Source: Mrakia gelida (Eukaryota > Basidiomycota > Tremellomycetes > Cystofilobasidiales > Mrakiaceae). Taken from it: DNA of 64,000 nucleotides. The translations under genes were made by a program, and so were the position numbers. Below, piece after piece: positions 33,565 through 43,740 of this stretch. The stretch's first letter is position 1, and each line of letters opens with the position of its first letter. Under the pieces are notes generated by a model. It was not told the DNA's origin and did no database searches. It saw nothing but the letters and a program-made list of their open reading frames with translations. The DNA lies in NCBI GenBank assembly GCA_024345305.1, contig BRON01000012.1, positions 1,054,001 through 1,118,000 of the forward strand. The letters run 5' to 3'.

Positions 33565-34873
33565 GGTGTTGGTTTGTGTAGTCGTTGGGTTGAAGGAGGG
33601 AGGCTGAATTCAAAGGGAAGGGAGGGAGGGAGAGGGAGGGGGAGACAGAGAGGGGGGTCAGGATTGGAATTTCTTCACAGCTTCTCCCACAAAACAATCC
33701 AAAACGGAGTACACAGCGAAAGATAGAGCTAAGAGGGTAGCACTCGTTCGCATGAAGCGAGATATCGAAACGAGCTGAGCTCTGGTCGTAGGAGGAGGTT
33801 GCTCGTTCCGCACTAGCTCCTCTCGCTCTCCTCCCTCCTCCCTTCCTTCCCACCTCTTCCCCCGTCTGCTCAACACCCTGCCCCAACCAAATTCGAGATC
33901 GTCCGAACTCCCGATAAGCCAGACGAGATAAGGAAGGAGGTATGCACTTACCTTATCGTCTATTGGAGTATTTGAACGAAGCTGGGTCTAGTTTCGTTCG
34001 ATGTCCCAAGTCGTTTGAGCTCGCTCGACTGCTTTCGTCTCTCTCTCTCGCTCTCGTCGTCGCGCTGGAAGGCCGTGTACGATCCAAGGGATTCGAGAGA
34101 AGAGGGGAGGAGGGCGATGGGGAGGAGAAGAAGAGGGAGGGGAGAGGAGGCGACTCTTGAAGAGGGTGGATGGAACGTGGTGGTGGGTTGAGGGGAGGAG
34201 AGCAGGGAAGGGAAGGGAGGGAGAGCTTGGAGACGGATTCGACTGCTCTCCCGCTTCTTCACCTCACGAGACTCCCCTCGCCTTGCCCTTTCACACTTTT
34301 GTCATGGATCTTAGCTCAGTGTATACAAGTGCCAAGGCCCTCGAGAGCGACAAAGAATGAACTGGCAAAATCGAGGTCGAAGACCTGCTACAAAGCGAGA
34401 AGGAAGTCGAGAAGTCCCGAACGCCATCGTCGCGTCTATCTCCTCCCCTCGTCCCAAAGGATCGTCCAGGACATGACCGACGAACGAGAAAGATCTCATC
34501 ATGCATCAAGAAGAGCGAAACGAGCGAGGCGAGCGTGCGTGAAAATCATCAAAAGGGAAGAAAGCGATTTGGGTAGTGGGCCAAGGGGAGGGAGAAAAGC
34601 TATGGGGAGAGAACGAGTCGGTCGAAAGGGTGCGGGGAGAGTCGTGAGGGATGGACGCGAACGTCGAGGAAGAAATCAGAAAGTGGAACGAAAGCAAAGC
34701 GAAGCGATGTGTACAGAGATGGGGAGATGATGGGTAGAGTCTATAGAGAAGGTGGGAAGGTGTGTGAGGAAGTCGTGATGGGTACTATTGGTGGTAAAAT
34801 CGATCCTGCGATTCCGATGCGCTCCCCTTCCATCGACGACGACGAGGACTACCGAAGACGGCGACAACGAAGT
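33565..34873. other. Intergenic: promoter of the LisH gene and 3' flank of the Mob gene
   Basis: These 1.3 kb lie upstream of the LisH gene and downstream of the Mob-family stop. A minus-strand intron-like segment ending at about 33605 (branch CCTGAC, acceptor ATTCAG) suggests a non-coding 5' exon further upstream, somewhere in 33660-33900. The remainder shows no supported gene. Confidence 0.4.
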
Positions 34874-36206
34874 CTACACGTCCAGGATCCTCATCTCTCG
34901 CCAACGCTCAGCGAGCTCGGAGACTCCTCCGTTCATTCCACTGCGTAGAGGAAGAAAGAGACGCGTCAGTTTGAAGTCGACGCGAAACGACGAGACGACG
35001 GTCTTGGAGACGAAGACGAAGATGGAACAGAGAGACTCACCCTCCAGGCGTCCTCAAGTCCCTGAGATCCAGCAGGTCGTACTCCTTTCCGAAGGCGAGG
35101 AAGTGGGCGAAGAGAGCGTTCCAGTGAGCCTCGAGGGAGAGATGAAGGATGAGGGCGAAGTGGGCGTGGTAGATGTGAGCAAAGACGCGGAGAAGTTGCT
35201 TGTAGATGTGTTTGGCCGTAGTTGGGAAGGTAGGAGGGTATTCTCGACCTGTAGGGAGACGTGAAGAAGCGAGTAAGCGCTGGGGTGGGGCGAGAAGAGG
35301 AAGAAACGATTGAAGCTCACCCGTCTTGGTTGGGAAGGTGTTCTCGTCGTCGAGCAGCCCTTGAACCCAGGTGAAGACGTAGTCGATGTAGGTTGGTGCA
35401 GGGAGGCGAACCTGTCGCTTGTTGGTATCTATCCAGGTGAAGTCGAGTCTGTAGGAAGCGGAACGCGACGTCGTGAGGGGAACAAAAGAGCAAGCGCAGT
35501 TTCAGCCCACGATCACGATGAGAGAGAGAGGTGAAGGAGGGAAGATGGCACGCTGGATAAAGAAGAGCGAAGGAATCGAACGAACCCTACTCCTGCTGAC
35601 ATAGTAGGGCAAGCCTCGACGGTGTCGTACTCGATGATGATCCCGTAAAAGTGGTTGAGGTTGTTGAAGAAGTCGTGGACTGAAAGGGAGGGGAGGCGAG
35701 ATGGAGAGAGGGGAGGGAAGGAAGGGTCAGAGCTCATCTTCGTCTTCTGCTGTCAGAGGAGGGGTTCTGAAGCCTCCCAGGCCCAGATTTCTCTACTGAG
35801 CAGCACCCCGAGCTTCCCTTCTCTCCTGATACGCGACCTGAGATGGAAAGAGAGCTCACTGTTGACTCCTACCCATTCGTTTGGATCGACGTATTTGGGC
35901 AGAGTGACGAGCGTCTTGTAGTTTCCTGTGACGATTGTGCTCCTGATGAAGGGTTGGGAGAGGTACAGAGGTAGAGGCTCTCGCTGGTGTTGCTGCTGCT
36001 GCTGAAGTTGTTGCTGGCGAGAAGGAGGGAACGAGTTTGAAGGAGGAAGACCTTGGGAAGGAGTCTCGGACGTGGGGGTCGTCGCTGGAGAACGACGAGG
36101 AGCTCGGAGTCGGCTGAAGGGAAGATATCGAAGAGAGAAGTCAGGTCAGGACGCGTCATGGAAGGTACTGTATGGATAGAAGAAGTCCTCACCCAAGGAA
36201 GGACAT
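34874..36206 (-). CDS. Mob1/phocein-family kinase co-activator (Mob2-like)
   Basis: An activator subunit for NDR/LATS kinases. The N-terminus MSFLGRLRAPRRSPATT is followed by a Q-rich linker and the Mob fold: TIVTGNYKTLVTLPKYVDPN, EWVGVN, NHFYGIIIEY, EACPTMSAG, DFTWIDTNKRQVRLPAPTY, YVFTWVQGLLDDENTFPTKT and the core FPTTAKHIYKQLLRVFAHIY. Then come HAHFALILHLSLEAHWNAL and FAHFLAFGKEYDLLDL. It ends ELAERWREMRILDV. Of the zinc ligands, both His (HIYHAH region) and one Cys (EACP) are present, but the first Cys of the CxxxxC pair appears to be Asp (DTVEAC). LAFGKEYDLLD resembles Mob2 more than Mob1. A GCKIII-type kinase of the pathway that uses Mob2 is encoded at 5.6-9.7 kb. The start lies 142 bp from the divergent cofactor D gene. 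Confidence 0.9.
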
Positions 36207-36348
36207 GTTCGGACGAGGAAAGAAGGCAGGAAGGGAAGGAGGAGGAGGGAGGAGGGGTTGAAGGTCAACTCGTTCGACCAGCCCTGCTCCCTTCCTTTCA
36301 ACCGCCTCAACGTCGTTTTTTTTCTTCAGCAACCCCACACTTTTCGAC
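36207..36348. promoter_or_regulatory. 142-bp bidirectional promoter, Mob gene / tubulin cofactor D
   Basis: The ATG codons of divergent genes are 142 bp apart. The interval is purine-rich on the left and C/T-rich on the right, with TTTTTTTTCTTCAG just before the cofactor D leader end. Confidence 0.55.
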
Positions 36349-39300
36349 ATGGACTCGGAAGAGGATGACCAGCTCTTCACTACCTTCACGCACAAGGAGC
36401 CGTTCCTCACCCTCCTGAACAGCTTGCTCCAAGGAAGTGAAGGCGACGACGCGGAGGAGGACAAGCTCGTCGCTCAGATGGGAGCCATCGTGAGTCTCTT
36501 ATCTTCCATTTCGAGCTTCTAGATCCCGACCTGCGATGGTTTGGATACTTTACTTGATCCTCGAGAGCTCGGAAAGGAGATCCGGACCCTGAGTTGCAGA
36601 AGACGAGCTGAGCTGACCTTCCTCCTCCTCCTCCTTCCTCGTTTCCATCAGCTCGACATCTACCTCCCTGCTCCTCCCCTCTTGGACCCACATCTCCACC
36701 TCATCCTCCCACCCCTCATCTCCACCATCCGCTCCCTCCTCGTTGAATCCCTCGCCCATCCTCCTCCTCCTGCGCCAGCAGCAGCATCTTCCTCGAGCTC
36801 GGTTCCCTCAGAGTACCCCGAGGAAGTCGAGCTCGACCCTTCCGTCAAGCGACTCGGTAGACTAGGAAGGATCGTCTGGTGGGTGCTCAAAGTCAGAGGA
36901 TGGAGAGGATGTCGTGAGTGCAAGATCTCTCACCTTTCACCCTCAAGATCAAGCTCAAACTCATACCATTCCTTCCCTCGTTCAGTCTCGTTCTTCCCTC
37001 CGTCGCTCCCTTCACTTCCTCTCCTCCTCTCCCTCTTTCACCCTCTCCCACACCCTACGATCCTACCTTCAACATCATGGGAACTCCGCTACATCCTCCT
37101 CGTATGGCTCTCGCTCGTCTCCATGATCCCCTTCGGTCTCGAGTCGGCGGGAGGAGAAGGGACCATCGACAAACTCGAGGGAGTTGGGACGAGAGCAGTT
37201 TGGGAGGGACGAGGGAAGGAGGGAGATGGAGGAGCTGTGCTGCTGGGGAGACTGTTCTCTAGGTGAGTCCCTCGTCTCTTTCAAAAGATCCTGGAGTTAC
37301 CGTCCCCGTGAGATCGAGGTGAGACGACGCTGACCTCGACGCGTCTCTCGTCCCTCCCCTCACTCAGGACCGACTGCGTTTCTCTACTTCCCTCCTTCCT
37401 CTCTCACTCAACGACCCTCCTCACCTCCTCCGCAACTTCTTCGTCGTCGCAATCAAATCCCTTCCTCCGAACCTCCATCCTCACGACCCTCTGCCATTTC
37501 ATCCCATCGTCTCCCTCACCGTCCCAAATCACCCTCGTCCGAGACTGGCTCGCCACAACCCTCCCCTCCTCGACCAAAGACGGAAGTGGTCTCATCCGGA
37601 AGCTCAGGATCAAACTCCTCGGACGATGCGCTCTGGCTAGTCTGGCAGGGAAGGGGAGAAAGGGTGGGAAAGGAGGGAGGAGGAAGGTACTGGGCGAAGA
37701 GATGACCGTGGGAGCGGAGGAGGAAGCCGAAGAGGAGATGGAGGTACCAGAGGAGGTTGAGGAGGCTGTAGAGGAGCTGATGATCGGACTCGAGGACAAG
37801 GTGAGCTCAGTGTCTCTCTGCTGAAGACGCGTCGTTTCCCCTTCGACTTCGGCTGATCACGACCTCGAACGCGTTTCACAGGACACGATCGTTCGTTGGT
37901 CAGCAGCCAAGTACATCTCCCGACTGTCCTCTCAACTCCCTCTCGCCTTCGCCGACCAAATCGCCGAAGCCGTCATCTCTCTCTACGGTCGAGACGCGAT
38001 CCTCATCGACGACGGGGACGGGGAGGAGACGATGGATCTCTCGGCGGTGAAGGAGGGGACTTGGCATGGAGCTTCGTTAGCTGTGGCTGAGCTGGCGAGA
38101 AGAGGAGTGCTCGGGAAGGAGCGGCTAGCTGAGTTAGTTCCGTGGCTGTTGAAGGTCAGTCCGACTCTTCCCTCTTTCTCCCGTCAGGCAGTCTGTCGCA
38201 CCTTCGAGAACTCACCTCTTACGTCGTCGCACTTCACCGTAGGCCATGACCTTCGATCCTCGGACGTCCTCCCACTCGACTGGAACCTCCGTTCGAGACG
38301 CGTCGTGCTACGTTCTGTGGTCTCTCGCTCGAGCGTTCACCAAGGAGGAAATGGCTCCCTACGCTCTCGCTCTTTCACGACAAGCCGTCGCTTTGGCTGT
38401 AGCAGATCGGGAAGTCAGTATCAGGAGGGCTGGAAGTGCCGCTTTCCAGGAGAACGTCGGTCGGATGGTGAGTGGGCGAGATCGTTCGTTTCTCATCCCT
38501 TCACATCGACGTCGACCGCTGACGACTACTCTGTTCCTCTTTCTAGGGTCTGTTTCCTCACGGAATCGACGTACTTGTCAAGACGGACTTCTACTCGGTC
38601 AGCGTTCGGAGATCTGCGTTCTTGATCGCGGCTCCTCACGTCGCTCAGTGAGTCTTTGACTCTCCTCTTCCTCTTCTGATTTCGAGCTCGAGACTGCTTC
38701 AACCGCGAGACCTCGAACCTGACCACTTCTCGCACATATCGCACAGACACGAAGTCTACCGAACTTTCCTCCTGGACCACTTCAGTCGGACGACGCTCAA
38801 GCACTGGGACAAGGAGATGCGTCAACTCGGAGCCGCCGCTCTGCGAGCCATTATCGAGATCGATCTCGATGATTTGGGGCCGAAGATGGTCGATCAACTG
38901 GTGAGTTGCTCGGGTTCCTCCGTCGACTCGACCGCAAGTCTGACACTCGTTGACCATCTTCCTTCTCAGATCGGGAACCTCAAGACCATCGACTCGACGT
39001 GGACTCACGGAATCCTCCTCGCTCTCAGTCAGATCGCTCAGTCTTATCAGCAGCTGGATCCCCCTCATCCGAACGATCAGCGACACAAGGTCAGTCCACT
39101 CGTCTCCCTCCATCCAGCTCGCGGACTCGTCTGACTCGTCGACTCCCTTCTCGTTGTCAGATCTTCTCCTCCCTCCTCCTCGTCCGACCATCAACGTTCC
39201 GATCCTTCTCAGGCGACCTTCAGCTCTCCGCTGCCACAGTTCTCATCGCTCACTCGGTCACATCTGAATCCCTCGCCTCGCCCGAACTGGATCGCGTCTG

Positions 39301-41412
39301 GAGAGACCTCGCCGAGCTTTGCCTCAAGAGCAGAAGCGACGAGGTTCAGGAAGGACTTGCGAATGTTTGGGGATCCGTCAGTCGGCTGATCAGCGTCGAG
39401 GAGGATGTGCAAAGATGAGTTGCACCCCGTTTCGGTGCTCGAACGCGCTCTCGAACGCTGACTTGTCTTCCTTCCCTCATTCGCTCGCGACAGCACTCTT
39501 CTCGCTCAGCTCAAGACTTTCAACACTGTTCTTCAGCAGACCATCGGGAAGATCGTCGGGAGAGTCGAGTACGATAAGACGCCTGGCTGTGATGTCGTCG
39601 TGAAGAGGCTGCTCGACATGGTTGAGCCTGGAGTGAGTCGAACCTTCACTCCTCCTTTCGCGACGCGTCTGAAGACTTCGAAGCGTTCTTGGATGCTGAT
39701 GAACTCTTGTCACGTCCTCTCCCAGTCCAAGGACTTCGTCCTCGACGTGGAAGCTCGTCGGAACGCCTTCGAGGCCATCTGTAACGTCATCTCGCGTCCC
39801 TCGGTTCGACACAACCCAGGTTCGTGCTCTTCTCCTTCTCACCGATCTGCAGCTTCGTTTCCCGAACTGACTCTCTCTCTCCCATCATTACGACTATCAG
39901 CCATCGAACCTCCTCTCATGTACCGAGTCCTCGCTGCTCTCTTCCGAGGTCTCGACGACTACACTTCGGATCAACGAGGAGACGTCGGTTCTTGGATTCG
40001 AGTCGCTTGCCTCAAGGGATCCACCTCGGTTCTCATCAGCATCCTCGACGAACCAAATCCAGGGAAATGGCTAAACGTCGTGACGTTCCATGGACTCGTC
40101 GGGAAGGTCTTGAAGTTGGGAGCGGAGAGGATCGATGGAGTGAGGAAGGCTGCTGGGGAGTGTCTGAGGTTGCTGGTGGAGGAGAAGCCGGAGAGAGCGA
40201 AGTCGGATGGAGGAGCGGTGACTTGGGAGATTCCGGGATTGGTGGAGATGAGGAGGCTGTTCGTCGAGTGAGTTCGTCGAGATCAGTCGCGTCGCGAGTT
40301 CGGCTTCACGAACTGACTCGATTCGCCTTTCCCCTCTTTCTCCCCAGACCCGACGCAGTCCGTTGGAATGAGGCTTCGTCAGTGTTCCCTAGGATAGTAC
40401 CTCTCGTCTCGCAACCAGTCTTCAGGCGGTCTCTCCTCGAAGGACTCACGCTCAGCATCGGAAGTCGATCGGAAGGGACGGTGCGTCGACCTCGTTCCTC
40501 GACCGCTTCTCACGTTCTCGTACTGATCCTCAGCCTCATTTCTTCGAACCCACAGACTCGAACAGCAGCAAAAGCCTTCCTCGCATACATCGCCACTCTC
40601 CCTCCTTCGTCGCTATCCCCAACCGAACCCTCCCTCCTCTCCCTTTCTCGCGCCTTGGTCGAAATCGCTACCGCCAACGTCACTCTCAATAGAGTCTTCA
40701 TCCCCGTTCTCGATACTCTGGTCCTTCTGTTCGAGGACGGAGATCTCGCTCGTCTTTCGGAATCGGCGTCAGGGAAAGCAGCGTGAGTTCCGTCCCGATG
40801 TACATCTCCTCGACTCGCGCTGATCCTCGTTCTTCCTTCCTGCAGTGTTCGTGCCATCTTCTCGGTCTCGTGTAGAGATCTTGCTCGAGTACGGAACGTC
40901 CAGCGAGTAACTTCTTCGATGAAGATGTGAGTCGCGTCCCGTCTCTTCGTGCCTCGACCTCGCTGGTCGCTGACCTCGTTCCTTCTTCGACACAGTTTGA
41001 CTGGGATGGTCTCGATCCCTTCGTGTGCAGCTGAGGCCCTTAAAAGCCTTCCTGCTCTCCTAGGCCATCGCTTCCCAACTGTGAGCTTCAGCTCCTCTTC
41101 CTCTTCTCGCGTTCGTTTCTCACTCTCTTCTCGTCTCCTTTTTTTGATCCGCCTCAGGTTCGTTCCGCAACCGCCGAGCAACTCTACCTCGTTCTCCAAA
41201 CGGTAGACCTGCCTGGATCAGAAGAGATTGAAGAGCTTCTTCTTTCAACAAGCTGGTGAGTGACGCTGCTGTAGCGGAGAAAAAGACGAAGGAAAAGAAA
41301 GCGAGGGCTGACTTTTTCGCGCGCTTTGGTCGCGTCTTGGCTCAGGTCGTCTGAAGGAACGGAAGCGGAAGCAAAGACCGTAGTAGACCTGCTTCTAGCG
41401 AGCATATCTTGA
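36349..41412 (+). CDS. Tubulin-folding cofactor D (TBCD/Cin1/Alp1)
   Basis: Captures and folds beta-tubulin and assembles alpha/beta dimers with cofactors C and E. The long alpha-helical HEAT/ARM protein has about 20 exons. Diagnostic blocks: VWWVLKVRGWRGC, WELRYILLVWLSLVSMIPF (the conserved 'W..RY..LLWLS....PFD' motif), DTIVRWSAAKYISRLSSQLP, EGTWHGASLAVAELARRGVL, and SVRDASCYVLWSLARAF. Further blocks are RRAGSAAFQENVGRMGLFPH, GIDVLVKTDFYSVSVRRSAF and DHFSRTTLKHWDKEMRQLGA. The C-terminus is ...VVDLLLASIS. The size is in the usual range for the family (over 1,000 residues). Antisense frames over this gene are shadows. Identity is firm; not every intron boundary was checked. Confidence 0.93.
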
Positions 41413-41648
41413 GATCGAATGACTTCACGAAATCTACAGGCCGCTGACAAATTTTCCGCTCGTTGAGAGCAACGGAAGCAGATAGTAAACCAAACGGTGA
41501 GCTCGTCGTTCGGTCCGGTTTCACCCCTTGACCTCCTTCTTGTTTTGACCCCTGTGCATCTCGTTTCTTGTCCACAACACCGTCTTCTAGTTTACCCGAG
41601 CTCGCTGCTTCCTTCTAACCACCACCTCTTGCTTGCTCTCACACCACG

Positions 41649-43157
41649 ATGGATTCTAAACCAGCGAACAAGACCCCTCCTCCCCTCTCCTTCCTCATCA
41701 TCTCTCCCTCGGACAAGGCTCTTCACTACTCTCAAATTCCCCTCCCTCCTTCCCCAGCTCCCTCCAGGTCGGCGACTTCCCCAGGTCGATCCTACTTCCC
41801 TCCCTCACCCTCGAACTTGGCTTTCCCTGCCTCTCCCACGCGATTCGGTCCACCTCAAGTCCGCACTCCTCCCCTCACTCCCCTCTCGCCAGACTTTTCT
41901 CGCCCACAGTCGTACCTACTCAGAGAATCCACATCACTGGACTCGCCCCTCTCGAAGGCTGAACCCCTTCCCTCGAACCGAGCAGCGGCGCTCTCTCCTC
42001 CTCGACCCCCTCCCTCTCCAACCAACGCGCTCAGGCCACCCAAATCAATCCTTCGCTTCCCCTCCTTCTTTCGACGACCCACCAAACGAGTGAAGGAGGT
42101 CGTCAGGTCAGTATCCACCCCTCCCGCTACCACCCTCGCCAACAAACGCGTCTCGAAGAGCTTTTCGTACCGCCCTCCTCCCCTCCCTACCTCGCCCACC
42201 TCCTACACCTCTCCTCGCGAACACAGGATGCTCGCTCAGTCGATGCTGGGACCAGCCTTTCCAGCCGCGGGAGGAGGGAGGGATCGAATGTCCCAGTGGA
42301 GGGAGAGCGTCGCACCGAGCTTTCCTTCGGACTTTGGAGGGGACGAGCGGCGAGGAGGGAACGGAAACGAGAGCAGGGAGAGCTCGCCGGCGAAGAAGTT
42401 CATGGAGGAGGTCCTGAGTGATCCGAAGGGGATGGGTGGCTGGAAGTTCCCTGTGGCGTCGGAGAAGGAGGAGACTCGGACGTTGGAAGTCGTCGAGTGG
42501 GACCAAATCGTTGAAGGCACGTCGTCGTCGCCAAAGGAGGAGGAGAACGACTCTTTCGAGTTCGAACGCTCAACAACCCTCTCGACCTCGGATCTCCCCA
42601 GGATCTCCCTCGGAACGGAACCCTCCCCATCTCCCTTCAACCGAAACATCAAAGACTACTCCTCCACACCCAACCTCTCCCTCGTTCTCGTCGACTCGAA
42701 CGACGCGTCGTCGAGGTACGAACCCTCCTCCCTCGACTCCCTCGCTTCACCCATCTCCCTCCTCTCCCCAACCTCCATATACGCCTCCCCTCACTCCCCA
42801 ACCTTCCCCCCTTCCTCCTCCACCCGTTTCTCCTCCGACGACGGAACTCGAACTCCCCGTCAACACCAACCCAAGAACTTCGTTCTTCCTCCTCCCTCCT
42901 CCGCACCACCTCAACAAACCTCCTTCGCGAGAGGTCGCTCCCCTCCCTCCGCAAGATCCAAACTCCATCGGATCACAACGTTCTTCGACAAGCCCGTCAA
43001 GGTCGTTGCTCCTCCTTCTCCTCAACCGATGAGGCAAGGGCTAGGGAGGTCGATCATGACGACGCCCGTAGAGATGGCCAGGAGGCTGAGGGAGATGGAG
43101 GCGGAGGAGGGGCATGATGAGGAGAGTTCGAAGAGGATGGAGAGCTTTTTTATGTAG
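41649..43157 (+). CDS. Uncharacterised intronless Ser/Pro-rich protein, 502 residues
   Basis: A single uninterrupted ORF, rare in this intron-dense window. The product is mostly disordered: many SP/TP pairs (PPLTPLSPDFS, SPTSIYASPHSPTFPP) suggest proline-directed kinase control. A basic patch (RFPSFFRRPTKRVKEVVRSV) lies at about 135-155. LGRSIMTTPVEMARRLREM near the C-terminus looks like a short helix, and the protein ends KRMESFFM. No domain is recognised. It is well placed as a gene because of its codon bias, clean C/T-rich leader and length. Function is unknown. Confidence 0.75.
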   Translation: MDSKPANKTPPPLSFLIISPSDKALHYSQIPLPPSPAPSRSATSPGRSYFPPSPSNLAFPASPTRFGPPQVRTPPLTPLSPDFSRPQSYLLRESTSLDSPLSKAEPLPSNRAAALSPPRPPPSPTNALRPPKSILRFPSFFRRPTKRVKEVVRSVSTPPATTLANKRVSKSFSYRPPPLPTSPTSYTSPREHRMLAQSMLGPAFPAAGGGRDRMSQWRESVAPSFPSDFGGDERRGGNGNESRESSPAKKFMEEVLSDPKGMGGWKFPVASEKEETRTLEVVEWDQIVEGTSSSPKEEENDSFEFERSTTLSTSDLPRISLGTEPSPSPFNRNIKDYSSTPNLSLVLVDSNDASSRYEPSSLDSLASPISLLSPTSIYASPHSPTFPPSSSTRFSSDDGTRTPRQHQPKNFVLPPPSSAPPQQTSFARGRSPPSARSKLHRITTFFDKPVKVVAPPSPQPMRQGLGRSIMTTPVEMARRLREMEAEEGHDEESSKRMESFFM

Positions 43158-43740
43158 TCGTCTGCGTCCCTCCCTCTTTCTTTCTCGTTCTTGGATCAGT
43201 TTGTTTTGGAACGTAACTTGTTGTCTTAGTCTTTGGCTCGCGTATGTTCAGGGTTTGTTTATTCTTGAATTGATAGCATAATTCAGGTGTTTAGTCTAGT
43301 CTAGCGGTAGTATGGATTTGTGAGAACAACGAGGTGGGATCTAGCAAACGAGGGGCGACCGAGGGGACGTGAACAGAGCGGGAGAACGAGGAGGGATACA
43401 ACAACGAGACGAAACGAGATCTAGATGAGGGAGCCGAGCTAGATGATGTTGAGATGAATAGATAGATAGACTGCTTAGGGCGGGTGCAGTCGAGGTTGCC
43501 GACCTGAGGGACGGGACGAACGACGGACGAGCCTTGGTCGCGATTTGTTGGTCGACGAGGCTTCCCTGCTCTCGCTTGGTGAGAGACTCGAGCCCCTGCT
43601 GAACGAGCAGAAAAAGATGAGGAGGCAAGTAACGTCAGCGAAAAAGGACGTGGATCAAAGCTCGACGTCGACGAGAAGACTCACAAGCGTCGACATCATT
43701 CGTTCGCGAACCGGAGACGAACGAGCAGAGGTCCGTTCTC
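43158..43740. other. Convergent 3' region with a spliced segment
   Basis: This 583-bp stretch lies between two stop codons. On the minus strand, 43599-43684 is a textbook intron (GTGAGT, GCTGACG, GTTCAG) downstream of the fucosyltransferase-like stop. Either that gene has a 3' UTR intron or an alternative C-terminus, or a short separate transcript exists. Confidence 0.5.
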
